The notes: generated by a model not told the origin, from the sequence alone. DNA of 9,665 nucleotides from an uncultured Ruminococcus sp. (GCA_945876405.1 CAMCOJ010000063.1:1-9665), one strand, 5' to 3'. Positions 1-8,276 are shown, counted from the first letter of the stretch. Numbers and translations are program-made.

Positions 1-45
1 GATTTCTGCCTGTCTCGTGGGCTCGGAGATGTGTATAAGAGACAG
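1..45 (+). other. Nextera i7-side sequencing adapter with Tn5 mosaic end (synthetic)
   Basis: Not biological sequence. Bases 12-45 match the Nextera read-2 transposase adapter, and bases 27-45 are the 19-bp mosaic end AGATGTGTATAAGAGACAG. Bases 4-11 (TTCTGCCT) sit exactly where the 8-base i7 index lies and match the index I know as N703; bases 1-3 (GAT) fit the end of the P7 primer. The GTG at 31-33 opens a reading frame giving the spurious peptide MYKRQ, which runs into the gene beginning at 46. The first base of real DNA is therefore about 46. Confidence 0.98.
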
Positions 46-2025
46 GATATACATATAGTTCAGGACGGCGTCATAAATGGCGGAGAAATCAGCCTTAATG
101 GAAAAAAAGAATTTCAGTGTGAAATTACGGACATTGATATCCCGGTAGGAACTTTATTTGTTGATTTTGATTTTCATGACCCTATTATTCAGGCATCAAA
201 GATATTTATTGATATAAAAGATGAAACACAGAAAAAAGAATACAGAAAAGATATTATAAAATCCGAAATAATAACCGGATGTCCGGATTCAAATTACATA
301 CTTTGCGATCTCTCCGGCAATGTGGATTCAATAATGTTCAGAGCCGTCCCTCCTAACGGAGAGGATATTACCTTTACCAAAATCATTCTCAATGCACCTA
401 TTCCTTTCAGTATTCAGTATATTAGATTTTTGCTTATCGTACTGGTCGGGACATTTATTTACTGTATAATCAACAGCAATGCTTTTGCAAGAAAATATTC
501 AGATTCGAAAAGTTTCTGTTCATTCTTTGCATATATCATTACAATATCCGCACTTCTGATTTCATTTCTCATGATTGATTACAAGATTTCTCCTTCAACA
601 TGGTCCGAGGAACTTCATAAGGAAAGCGGAAATCAGGTTTCTCAGGAACTTGTTGATGCATTCAAATCAGGTCATGTTTACCTCGAACATCAGCCTGAAG
701 ATTTTCTTACAGATCTCGATAATCCTTATGACAGACAGGAACGTGAAAGTTCAGGGAAAAGCTATTCATGGGACCATGTATATTATAACGGACATTATTA
801 TTCATATTATGGTATAGCACCGGTATTTCTTCTTTTCCTGCCGTACAATCTGATTACCGGATACTATTGTCCTGACAGCCTTGCTCTTCTGATCTTCTCA
901 TTTATAGCTATAACGGGCATAACTATGATGTATATGTCATTTATACGCAAATGGTTCAGGGACACTCCTTCCGGAATAGTAATCGCTTGTCTCCTCATAC
1001 TTCAGATTTCAAGCGGTGTATGGTACAGCGTAGGAAGACCTGACTTCTATGAAAATGCACTTGCAGCCGGACTCGCCTTTATCTCATGGGCTGTATACTT
1101 CCTTTTTGAATCAAATATTATCTGTGAAGGAAAAATATCAAAAATAAAAACAACACTTTCGTCTCTGTTTTTTTCAATAGCTGTACTCTGTCGTCCGACT
1201 CTTGCTCTTTACTGTGTCTGTGCTGCATTGTTTATGCTTTTGGCAGTTCCTAAAATAAATGCTGAAGTCTCATCAGCAGGTAAAGCAGCAAAACTTATAA
1301 ACAAATCTTCTGTTTCTTATCTTCTTTGCGCTTTTATTCCTATGATGTGTCTTGGGGCAGCTCAGATGGTTTATAACTATGTAAGATTCGGATCCGTTTT
1401 TGATTTTGGCATTCAGTATTCTCTGACTATTAACGACTTTACAAAATCGCAGTTCCATTTCAAATTCTCAGCAATGGCGATTTATAACTATCTTTTCAAT
1501 ATACCTGTTTTCCAGACTGATTATCCATTTGTCAGAACTCAGTTCCAGCAGCTTGGCAATACCGGATTCTTTTACGTAGATATTGTAAATACTCTCAATT
1601 CCTCCGGTCTGTTTATGCTTGTGCCTCCAACATTTTTCTATATTTTTTCCTGTCGTGCACTGAAGGAACTTCCTGACAAAAAAACAAAAATAAAAGCAGC
1701 TCTGAGCATTGCTGTACCGTGTCTTATTGCTCCGTTTGCAATTATCGCTTCTGTATGGGAGAGTGGATACGCAGTAAGATATATGGCCGACTTCTCTGTT
1801 GAAATAATAATCGGTGCATATGCAATTATGCTGTTTATATACAACAAAACGAAAAATCAAACCATACAGAAACTCATAAAATATTTTATTTGTTTTTCAG
1901 TAATCTGGGTAATCTATGTTGAAGGAATTCAGATAATAAATCAGGCTTTCAGATATCAGGAATATATGTTTATATACCCTAATATCGCTCACAAGATGGA
2001 ACAGATAATAGCTTTCTGGAGATAA
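46..2025 (+). CDS. Multi-pass membrane protein, GT-C glycosyltransferase-like (5' end missing)
   Basis: The 659 genuine residues are open from the adapter junction to the TAA at 2023-2025; the true start lies outside the fragment. Seen: a polar, beta-strand-like N-terminal region of about 125 residues, then about 11-12 hydrophobic segments. The first two are at nt 421-475 and 514-576. They are followed by a long hydrophilic loop (about nt 580-800) containing D-x-D-N-P-Y-D and the tyrosine-rich stretch S-W-D-H-V-Y-Y-N-G-H-Y-Y, then further segments to the C-terminus. A large acidic loop after the early membrane spans is the usual architecture of GT-C (PMT/ArnT-like) enzymes, which transfer sugars from polyprenyl-phosphate donors outside the membrane, and the loop acids could be catalytic. 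A GT-C role is inferred from architecture and remembered similarity to unnamed clostridial proteins; no acceptor or donor can be named. The gene converges on the minus-strand operon and shares no evident function with it. Alternative: an uncharacterised membrane protein without transferase activity. Confidence 0.6.
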   Translation, partial: DIHIVQDGVINGGEISLNGKKEFQCEITDIDIPVGTLFVDFDFHDPIIQASKIFIDIKDETQKKEYRKDIIKSEIITGCPDSNYILCDLSGNVDSIMFRAVPPNGEDITFTKIILNAPIPFSIQYIRFLLIVLVGTFIYCIINSNAFARKYSDSKSFCSFFAYIITISALLISFLMIDYKISPSTWSEELHKESGNQVSQELVDAFKSGHVYLEHQPEDFLTDLDNPYDRQERESSGKSYSWDHVYYNGHYYSYYGIAPVFLLFLPYNLITGYYCPDSLALLIFSFIAITGITMMYMSFIRKWFRDTPSGIVIACLLILQISSGVWYSVGRPDFYENALAAGLAFISWAVYFLFESNIICEGKISKIKTTLSSLFFSIAVLCRPTLALYCVCAALFMLLAVPKINAEVSSAGKAAKLINKSSVSYLLCAFIPMMCLGAAQMVYNYVRFGSVFDFGIQYSLTINDFTKSQFHFKFSAMAIYNYLFNIPVFQTDYPFVRTQFQQLGNTGFFYVDIVNTLNSSGLFMLVPPTFFYIFSCRALKELPDKKTKIKAALSIAVPCLIAPFAIIASVWESGYAVRYMADFSVEIIIGAYAIMLFIYNKTKNQTIQKLIKYFICFSVIWVIYVEGIQIINQAFRYQEYMFIYPNIAHKMEQIIAFWR

Positions 2026-2036
2026 TCAAATTTATA

Positions 2037-2065
2037 GTGAACGAAAAAAATATTTTTTCGTTCAC
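2037..2065. repeat. Perfect 13-bp inverted repeat with 3-nt loop
   Basis: The left arm GTGAACGAAAAAA (2037-2049) and right arm TTTTTTCGTTCAC (2053-2065) are perfectly complementary, with ATA as the loop. It starts 12 bp after the plus-strand gene stops. The T-run lies inside the stem rather than after it, so the element is a poor intrinsic terminator. It could be an mRNA 3'-end stabilising hairpin or one arm of a dispersed palindromic repeat. The inverted repeat itself is certain; its role is not. Confidence 0.75.
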
Positions 2066-2110
2066 CGGTGCCGATATGCACGGAGTGACCGCAGGGAACG
2101 GATGTGCAAG
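2066..2110. other. GC-rich intergenic patch of unknown role
   Basis: This stretch is about 60 % GC in otherwise AT-rich DNA, placed between the perfect hairpin and the operon terminator. It contains a short TGCAC (2077-2081) / GTGCA (2104-2108) inverted pair and a GTGC (2068-2071) / GCAC (2078-2081) pair. A small plus-strand reading frame crosses it but has no ribosome binding site of note and runs into the antisense of SbcC, so I do not call it a gene. It could be part of a dispersed intergenic repeat or a structured RNA 3' end. Confidence 0.4.
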
Positions 2111-2122
2111 GCAAATATTAAT

Positions 2123-2163
2123 AAAAAAACCAGGCGACACACTGAGGTGTTGCCTGGTTTTTT
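2123..2163. terminator. Bidirectional rho-independent terminator
   Basis: The stem pairs AAAAAACCAGGC (2124-2135) with GCCTGGTTTTTT (2152-2163), and continues inward with GACAC (2136-2140) against GTGTT (2147-2151, one G-T pair), leaving loop ACTGAG. On the minus strand the hairpin begins 2 bp after the SbcC stop codon and is followed by seven U residues (complement of 2123-2129), so it ends the SbcDC operon transcript. On the plus strand the six T at 2158-2163 give a U-tract ending the membrane-protein transcript, about 100 bp after its stop. Confidence 0.93.
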
Positions 2164-2165
2164 AC

Positions 2166-5100
2166 TTAAACTGTTATTTTTACGCTGCTTCCTCTGTCAG
2201 AACCTTTAACCAGAAGCTTTTTCGGAATGCACTCTCCAAGTTTTTCAACATGGGATATTATTCCTATCTGTCTTGAATCTCCGGCAAGGCTGCTCAGTAC
2301 ATTCATGGCCTTGTCCAGTTTATCGCCGTCAAGTGAACCGAATCCTTCATCAATGAACATAGAATCCATCTTTATTCCACCAGCGTGATTTTTTACGACA
2401 TCTGAAAGACCGAGGGCAAGTGAAAGAGAAACCATAAAAGCCTCGCCACCGGAAACAGAACCGGATTCACGCTGTGTTCCGGTATTAGACTGAATGCTGA
2501 GTTCAAGTCCGGCGGCACTGTTTTTACGGGCTGCCGCAATTCTGTGAACAAGTTCAAACTTACCACCGCTCATTTCGATAAGTCGATAGTTGGCCTGCTC
2601 AACGATTTCGCGAAATACACTTCCTATAACATAGCGTTCAAATTTAAGTTTTCCGCCTTCTCCTGCTGTTCCGTTTACTATATCAGACAGATGCTTAATT
2701 CTGTCATATGCTTTCTGACTTTTCTCAAGAGAGGCTTTAATCTGAGTTATGTCATCATAGATTTTCTTATTGGATGTATAAACAGTATTGAGCTTCCTGC
2801 AAATCTGTTCAACAGATTTTAATTCATTCTCTCCTGTAGTAATTTCTTCAGAAATTTTTGTAGTATCTACACGTTCAAAGCCTGAAGTTTCTTCTTCAAG
2901 TTTTTTTAGCATTTCTGAAGCTGAATGAAGTCTTCTGCTGTATTCGTTTATATTATTCTGGCATTCAGAGATCCATTTTTCCGGATCAGTTGTTCCACAC
3001 TGCGACAATGAAACATGATATTCATTTTCGCTTTCAAATCCGTATTCAGAAATTTTTCCTGTATATTCTGCATATAACTGTTCAGTTGCCTTTGATAAAT
3101 CAGAATAATTTTTCTGCATAGTCTCTATCTTTCCGGAAACAGCAGAGCATTTGTCTTCTGCGCTCTTCAGAGCAGTTTTCAGACTATCTGTTTTCTGCTC
3201 AATATCCAAAACGCTTTTTTTAAGATTGTTCAGGAATGCAAGAGCATCTTTCTGGGATTCAAAACTCAACTGCTTTCGCAGAGTATCCATCTCTGATTTT
3301 TTCCCGCTTACAGCAGCAGTTTTAGCAGAAAGAATTTCAGTAACATTTTTCAGCTTATTTTCCTCTTCTGCAATTACAGGTTCAAGTTTTTTTCGACCCT
3401 CTGTAAGTGTATTAAACTTTTTAAGATTTTCTTCAGCAGTTTTCATTCTGTCATGACAGAGATTTGATTTTTGTCTGAAAGAAGATATTTTTTCTGTTAT
3501 TAAATTATTATCTGCAAGGATATCCCAGCTGCAGTCTCCTAAAATCTCTTCTCCCTGAGTAACAATCTGATTTTTCCTTACAGATATTTCTCCGCTGAGT
3601 TTATCGGCTCTGTTTTTAATTTTGTTATATTCTTCATTTGCCTTGTTGTACATACTCCACACAGCATCAATCTCTGATTTTTCCGGAATAATATCTGTGT
3701 CAGGAATGTTGTTTTCATCTATACACGATACTTCACAATGACATACAGGACACACAGCCTTTCCTTCTTCTGAGATTTTCAGTTTAAGTTCTTTTTCAAG
3801 AACTGCTGCCTGACCGTTCAGGAACTTCTGATTTAGCATATTCCATTTGTCACTTAATTCTCTGCAAGTGTTGTTCTGACCGAGAACATCTTTTTTTATG
3901 TTATCCAGTTCTGATTCAGAAGCTATTATTTTTTTTATTTCTTCATCAAGAGACGTTATATCTTTAAGTGTTTTTGATGCTTTTTCAGCTTCATTTCGGG
4001 ATATCTCAAATTCAGATCCTGCATTGCTAAGCTTTTCAATCATTAAAGCCGCTTTGGCAAAGTTATCTTTATTTTTCTTAAGTGAATTTTCAAGGCCTTC
4101 TTTTTCACTGTTTAGGTTTGTTTCTTCCGTTTCAAGTTTTTTCAGTTCTAATCTGATACTTTCAAGTTTATCATAATCCGGAATGATTTTTTCTGTTTCA
4201 CCAATCTTCTTGGTAAGTTCTGTTTTTTTCTTATCAAGCTCTGATATTTCTTCAGAATCTTTAATTCGTATTTTTAAAATATCCTGAAGCTTAACTTCTT
4301 CTGATTTAAGTAGACTTAGATTTTTCCACGCCTGTTCTTTTTCCTTATTTTTATCTTTTAATGATTTTTCATAAGGAAATACGCCGTGGTATGATTTTTC
4401 AAAAATCTTTAGATTTATTTCTTTGCTGGTTACTGTATCTTTTTCTGACAGAAGTGCATTGTATATTTTTAAAGCTTTCTCTTTTTCATCGATACGATTG
4501 TTTTGGTTTTGAGCCTTCGTTCTGTATTCTACAAGAGAAGATATTTTTTTTGAAATTTCTTCTCTTATCTTTTCTTTTTCATCAAAAGCTTTTTTTGTTT
4601 CGCATACAGACTTGTTCATAGTTTCAGTAAGCTGTGGGTGTAAAGCAGAAAAATATGCACGTTCTGTGTCTGAAACTTCGTCCGGAATCACAAAAGCTGA
4701 AAGTTCGGTTTCAATCCTGTACTGCTCAGAGTTTCTTTTGTCACGAAATTTCTTTTCTGCTTCATAAAGATAATTCTGAATATTTGCATACGGAGAGCTG
4801 TCAAAGAGTTTTCCAAGAATCTTTCCGCGTTCTTCACTGTCAGAGTCAAGAAATTTTCTGAATTCTCCCTGGGCAAGCATGATTATCTGCTGAAACTGTG
4901 TTGATGTTAGTCCTGTAAGTTCTGTTATACGGTCAGTAACATTTCCTGTACCCTTGATAGTCAGTTTTCCGCTTTCTTTAAATTCAGCAGTCTGAGACAT
5001 CTTTCCGAAACCGTTTGACTCACGTGATTTAGGATAATGAATTTTTCTTGTTACAGTATGAGTCTCTCCGTTAACTTCAAATTCAAGTGTAACAACAGTG

Positions 5101-5324
5101 TCCTCAGACAGAGGAAGAAAATCAGTGTGCATCATCGCAACAGAACGATGATTTCCGCTTACATCTCCGTACAGTGCAAATACTATCGCATCAAAAATTG
5201 TTGTTTTACCAGCACCGGTGTCTCCCGTTACAAGATACAGTCCTGTTCCGAGACTGTTAAAATCAATTGTCGTTTCTTCGGCATACGAACCAAAAGCTTT
5301 CATTTTAAGAACCAAAGGTTTCAT
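2166..5324 (-). CDS. sbcC: Exonuclease SbcC, Rad50-like SMC-type ATPase subunit
   Basis: A full-length 1052-residue ATPase subunit of the SbcCD complex, which cleaves hairpins and processes protein-blocked or broken double-strand DNA ends. Seen in order: Walker A GDTGAGKT (residues 34-41), Q-loop glutamine Q152 in M-L-A-Q-G-E-F, a long Lys/Glu-rich coiled coil, the zinc-hook C-P-V-C (C525 and C528) almost exactly at the midpoint, the returning coiled coil, the ABC signature V-S-G-G-E (S958-G960), Walker B ending D992-E993, and a C-terminal I-S-H-V-E switch histidine. All catalytic elements are intact. The ATG at 5322-5324 overlaps the sbcD stop as ATGA, and an AGGAGGG ribosome site (5331-5337) lies 6 bases upstream, inside sbcD, so the two subunits are probably translationally coupled. 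A strong terminator follows directly. Known from the family: the two hooks join through zinc to form the dimer. The many opposite-strand reading frames here are by-products of the K/E-rich coiled coil. Confidence 0.97.
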   Translation of the reverse strand: MKPLVLKMKAFGSYAEETTIDFNSLGTGLYLVTGDTGAGKTTIFDAIVFALYGDVSGNHRSVAMMHTDFLPLSEDTVVTLEFEVNGETHTVTRKIHYPKSRESNGFGKMSQTAEFKESGKLTIKGTGNVTDRITELTGLTSTQFQQIIMLAQGEFRKFLDSDSEERGKILGKLFDSSPYANIQNYLYEAEKKFRDKRNSEQYRIETELSAFVIPDEVSDTERAYFSALHPQLTETMNKSVCETKKAFDEKEKIREEISKKISSLVEYRTKAQNQNNRIDEKEKALKIYNALLSEKDTVTSKEINLKIFEKSYHGVFPYEKSLKDKNKEKEQAWKNLSLLKSEEVKLQDILKIRIKDSEEISELDKKKTELTKKIGETEKIIPDYDKLESIRLELKKLETEETNLNSEKEGLENSLKKNKDNFAKAALMIEKLSNAGSEFEISRNEAEKASKTLKDITSLDEEIKKIIASESELDNIKKDVLGQNNTCRELSDKWNMLNQKFLNGQAAVLEKELKLKISEEGKAVCPVCHCEVSCIDENNIPDTDIIPEKSEIDAVWSMYNKANEEYNKIKNRADKLSGEISVRKNQIVTQGEEILGDCSWDILADNNLITEKISSFRQKSNLCHDRMKTAEENLKKFNTLTEGRKKLEPVIAEEENKLKNVTEILSAKTAAVSGKKSEMDTLRKQLSFESQKDALAFLNNLKKSVLDIEQKTDSLKTALKSAEDKCSAVSGKIETMQKNYSDLSKATEQLYAEYTGKISEYGFESENEYHVSLSQCGTTDPEKWISECQNNINEYSRRLHSASEMLKKLEEETSGFERVDTTKISEEITTGENELKSVEQICRKLNTVYTSNKKIYDDITQIKASLEKSQKAYDRIKHLSDIVNGTAGEGGKLKFERYVIGSVFREIVEQANYRLIEMSGGKFELVHRIAAARKNSAAGLELSIQSNTGTQRESGSVSGGEAFMVSLSLALGLSDVVKNHAGGIKMDSMFIDEGFGSLDGDKLDKAMNVLSSLAGDSRQIGIISHVEKLGECIPKKLLVKGSDRGSSVKITV

Positions 5325-6547
5325 TCTGTACCCTCCTGTTTCTCAGCAAGACTGATTATTTTGTCAGGCAGACTGTCAGCATTCTCAGTATTCATATACT
5401 CCTGAATCAAACTGATAATTTCAAGATCTTCATCATCAGGCTCAGCTCCATGATTCTGAAAGGCATAGAATTCACTGAAAAGCTCATTCAGGGATTTTTC
5501 AGGGTTATAATCCTGTGAAGTAACTTCTGAAGAATACTCGCTTCTTCCGTATGAAGATACTATTTCCAGCATTATGCTGTCATGTGAATACGCAAGAGTT
5601 CTAAGTTCTTCTGTAATTTCCGGAGTAATTTTTTTATCAGTTATTACAGCTTTCAGATACTCACCTCTGACCTGGTTACAAGTTTCTGAGCTGATAATAT
5701 TTTCATATGTATCTGTTATTACTCTGACGTTATGCAAAGGTTTAATTGGGATTATCTCAGTCTGTACTGCCTGTCCCTTTTCCTTAACCTCAACAAGAAC
5801 AGGTCCTTTTTTTGAAAATTTTGTTTCATCAAAATGGTAGCAGAGCGGTGAACCGGCATATCTTATATTCTCCTTTACAACTGTCTGAGCTGCGTGAATA
5901 TGACCAAGAGCGGTATACTCAAATTTTTCAAAATTCGTATACTCTATTCCACCTACACCGGCAACCATAGTCTCTGAACCGCCGCGTTCCGCTTCTATCC
6001 CGTTTCTTGTAACGTTCTGATGGGCAACAATAACATTTCTCTGTGAAAAATCTATATTCTGATGCTCAAGAAGTTTTCTGAATGCCGAATCATAATCCTT
6101 GCACTCAGTACCAAGTATATCATTTACAACAGCCGGAAAAATATACGGAATTAGCCAGAAGGTAATTTTTCCATAGTCATCACTCAGAGTGACGTGAGGT
6201 ATCTCTTTGCTGTCTTCAGAAAGAAGACCGGAAATATAGATACCGCTTTTTCTGAGAATATCACTTGCGAAACTTAGCTTCTGACCCGAATCGTGGTTTC
6301 CGGCAACCATCATAACAGTTACATTCTTTTCTGCAAGTGATGTAATCATCTCATCAAGAAGTTTTACTGCATCTGCTGAAGGTGAACTTCTGTCGTAGAC
6401 ATCTCCCGCAATAACAACAGCTTCTGCCTCGGTTTCATCAACAGTTTCCAGAAATTTTTTCACCCAGTACGGCTGGTCTTCCTTTATAAGAGGAAGTTCA
6501 TTCATTGTTTTGCCAAAATGCAAGTCGGAAATATGCAGAAATTTCAT
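5321..6547 (-). CDS. sbcD: Exonuclease SbcD, Mre11-like metallophosphoesterase subunit
   Basis: A 408-residue nuclease subunit, of normal length, that forms the SbcCD complex with the downstream product. The metallophosphoesterase metal ligands are visible: D8 and H10 in S-D-L-H-F-G-K, D49 in G-D-V-Y-D-R, N84-H85-D86 in A-G-N-H-D-S, H176 in V-A-H-Q-N-V, and H216 and H218 in L-G-H-I-H. The family is Mn-dependent and has 3'-5' exonuclease and endonuclease activity, with ATP-driven gating by SbcC. The ATG at 6545-6547 is supported by a GGAGG site 7 bases upstream (about 6554-6558) and by the M-K-F-L-H-I-S-D start typical of SbcD. Its stop overlaps the sbcC start by 4 bp. The 35-bp gap to the upstream kinase gene contains a ribosome site but no recognisable terminator, so read-through from the nucleoside-metabolism genes is expected. 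Confidence 0.96.
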   Translation of the reverse strand: MKFLHISDLHFGKTMNELPLIKEDQPYWVKKFLETVDETEAEAVVIAGDVYDRSSPSADAVKLLDEMITSLAEKNVTVMMVAGNHDSGQKLSFASDILRKSGIYISGLLSEDSKEIPHVTLSDDYGKITFWLIPYIFPAVVNDILGTECKDYDSAFRKLLEHQNIDFSQRNVIVAHQNVTRNGIEAERGGSETMVAGVGGIEYTNFEKFEYTALGHIHAAQTVVKENIRYAGSPLCYHFDETKFSKKGPVLVEVKEKGQAVQTEIIPIKPLHNVRVITDTYENIISSETCNQVRGEYLKAVITDKKITPEITEELRTLAYSHDSIMLEIVSSYGRSEYSSEVTSQDYNPEKSLNELFSEFYAFQNHGAEPDDEDLEIISLIQEYMNTENADSLPDKIISLAEKQEGTE

Positions 6548-6582
6548 TACTTTCCTCCGTATATTTGTATTGAACAGTTATT

Positions 6583-7500
6583 TTATCCGATGAATTCTTT
6601 TATAAGAGAGTTTTTAGGTACAAAAACAGTTGGAATAACATCAAGTTCCTCGAGATATTTTATTATCATCGATCTCATGTCGCCGTGTAAAGACTTTTCA
6701 GCATTGACAAAATCTTCATATATTACGCCTTTATAAACAGAAGCCTCATAATCTATAAAAGTATCTATATTGATATCAGCTCTTCCTTTATGCGGCATAA
6801 TATACAGGCTTTCACCTCTCTGCACACTCCTGTACATTGCAAAAATATCATCGTATTCCCTTCCACGGAAAAGCCTGTCTCTTATAAGTCTTCTCATCAG
6901 TCTGACATGTGAAGGATGAAGGAGATCCCCGTTTGAGGTCTTAAGCCTTGTTCTTACACTTACGTAAATGCATGTGGCTGTGTCAGTAACTCCGCCGTTC
7001 ACTTCCGGATTAAGCGCATGAATACCTTCAAATATCATTACTTCGTTTTCTTTTCTGCTAATAGGTGTAAATGAAGTGTAGTCCTGAGTAACAAAGTCAA
7101 ATTCAGGAACTTCTATAGTCTGACAGTCTGCAAGAGCTTTCATGTGTTCCTGAAACATCTGTATGTCTACTCTGTACGGTGATTCAAGATCTATATTTCC
7201 GTCTTCATCTCTTGGAACATTCTTTTCTTCAATATTTTTGTTCGGAATAAAATAATTATCCATTGAAATAACACTTGCATTTATTCCGATTTTTTTCAGT
7301 TCCTCGGCAAGTCTGAGCGCAGTTGTTGTTTTACCTGAACCTGAAGGTCCTGATAAAAGCACAATTGGTTTATGACTTTCAGCGACTGACTTTGCTGCTG
7401 CCGCAATTTTAGCCGTATATTCCTCGTTTGATTTCTTAATAAATTCCATTACATCGGACTGAATTGATTTATTTATCTGTGAAATATTGATACACCTCAT
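6583..7500 (-). CDS. Nucleoside kinase, uridine kinase-like P-loop protein (stand-alone kinase domain)
   Basis: A 305-residue P-loop kinase expected to transfer phosphate from ATP to a nucleoside or similar small molecule in the cytoplasm. Seen: a helical N-terminal stretch (about residues 16-42), Walker A GPSGSGKT (51-58), the uridine-kinase-like S-M-D-N-Y-F with candidate catalytic D81, the conserved D-G-N-I-D-L-E-S-P-Y-R-V-D region, F-E-G-I-H-A-L-N-P, and the Arg-rich lid R-L-I-R-D-R-L-F-R-G-R. The pattern matches the C-terminal kinase domain of the long (about 550-residue) nucleoside kinases of Clostridia, but the N-terminal TGS/ThrRS-like region of those proteins is absent and there is no room for it here. 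The ATG (7498-7500) overlaps the HAD gene stop as ATGA, with a GGCGGGG-type ribosome site upstream, indicating translational coupling to the hydrolase. By context it may act on the intermediate or product of the upstream phosphoribosyltransferase/HAD module. True uridine/cytidine kinase activity is the alternative. Confidence 0.88.
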   Translation of the reverse strand: MRCINISQINKSIQSDVMEFIKKSNEEYTAKIAAAAKSVAESHKPIVLLSGPSGSGKTTTALRLAEELKKIGINASVISMDNYFIPNKNIEEKNVPRDEDGNIDLESPYRVDIQMFQEHMKALADCQTIEVPEFDFVTQDYTSFTPISRKENEVMIFEGIHALNPEVNGGVTDTATCIYVSVRTRLKTSNGDLLHPSHVRLMRRLIRDRLFRGREYDDIFAMYRSVQRGESLYIMPHKGRADINIDTFIDYEASVYKGVIYEDFVNAEKSLHGDMRSMIIKYLEELDVIPTVFVPKNSLIKEFIG

Positions 7501-8276
7501 ATATTTCCCCGCCTTTCAGTTAAAACGTAGTTTAGTATCTGTTCTGCAAAGTTTTGCTTTTCAGTATCAAAAGAAATGCAGTTCTCTGATCTTATATATT
7601 CTTTAAGTTGTTCCGGACACAAAGCACAGTCAGCTGTATTAAGCATTGAAATATCAAATTCACTGTCCCCGGCACAAATAACTTCCTCAAAAGAAAAATT
7701 TTCCTTCAGTCTGCGTACGGCTCTCCCCTTAGTAAGAATATTCGGAAATATATACATTTTCTCGCCGACATTGTAAACTCCTACCTTGTTAAGATCCAGT
7801 ATGCTTTCAAGAACAATCTTTGTTGTAAGCGGTGCTGACGATCTGGTAAACACAAATAATTCATCAACAAGTCTGATTTCAAAACAGACATAATCATCAT
7901 CACGAAAGTAATCCATTCCTTTTTCAAACTCTGAATAACAATCCGAAATAAGATCCTTCGATTCATTAAACCAGTTTTGGCTTTTTTTACCGTTTTCATA
8001 TAATATGCCGCCGTTAGCAGAAAGTGCAAGTTCCGGTACTGTATCTTTAAAAAGCTTTATTCTCTCATACTGCTCTGACGAACGTGTAGTCAAAGGAGCA
8101 AAAACAATATCCATGCGGTTATTGAGCCTTTCAAGAAGTTTATATGCATACGGAGTCATATATGAAAGAGCCTTTTCATCTTTGTATTCAACACAAATAT
8201 CATTTGAATCCGCTTTTTTATATGAGTGAATAAGGGTATTGTCAAGATCTGATGCAAAAAGAATAATAGTTCTCAC
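7497..8276 (-). CDS. HAD-superfamily hydrolase of the Ter-associated biosynthetic module
   Basis: About 259 residues with all four HAD motifs: motif I D10-L-D12-N-T (nucleophile and acid/base Asp), motif II T63/T64 in A-P-L-T-T-R-S, motif III K183 in L-T-K-G-R-A, and motif IV G203-D-S-E-F-D208. The inserted cap between motifs II and III places it with the Cof/sucrose-phosphatase-like type (C2 cap), i.e. a cytoplasmic phosphatase for small phosphorylated metabolites. Together with the TRSP and StiP neighbours it fits the phosphatase of the predicted nucleoside-like metabolite pathway linked to Ter operons; that role is inferred from context. It lies 6 bp after the StiP gene and overlaps the kinase gene by 4 bp. 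The start is uncertain: the only in-frame ATG/GTG ahead of motif I is the GTG at 8274-8276, which lies within the ribosome binding sequence, so initiation may be at ATT 8265-8267 or 8262-8264, giving a protein beginning I-L-F-A-S-D-L-D. Confidence 0.88.
   Translation of the reverse strand: MRTIILFASDLDNTLIHSYKKADSNDICVEYKDEKALSYMTPYAYKLLERLNNRMDIVFAPLTTRSSEQYERIKLFKDTVPELALSANGGILYENGKKSQNWFNESKDLISDCYSEFEKGMDYFRDDDYVCFEIRLVDELFVFTRSSAPLTTKIVLESILDLNKVGVYNVGEKMYIFPNILTKGRAVRRLKENFSFEEVICAGDSEFDISMLNTADCALCPEQLKEYIRSENCISFDTEKQNFAEQILNYVLTERRGNI

Noticed and set aside
1468..1860. 130-codon minus-strand reading frame inside the membrane-protein gene
   Set aside because: It lies wholly antisense to a well-supported membrane protein, and its composition is that of translated antisense hydrophobic codons.
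2037..2065. The first hairpin as an intrinsic terminator for the plus-strand gene
   Set aside because: The T-run is within the stem, the stem is AT-rich, and GC-rich bases follow; the hairpin at 2123-2163 is the credible terminator.
2037..2276. 79-residue plus-strand reading frame over the palindrome and the end of sbcC
   Set aside because: It crosses the hairpin, the GC-rich patch and the terminator, then reads antisense to sbcC; it has no convincing ribosome site or recognisable domain.
3151..4621. Several plus-strand reading frames of about 86-101 codons (Ser/Phe/Leu-rich)
   Set aside because: They are antisense to the Lys/Glu-rich coiled coil of SbcC, whose codons read as Ser/Phe/Leu on the other strand; no initiation signals or domain features are seen.
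5037..5405. 122-codon plus-strand reading frame across the sbcD/sbcC junction
   Set aside because: It is antisense to the SbcC Walker A region and the sbcD 3' end, both of which are clearly coding on the minus strand.
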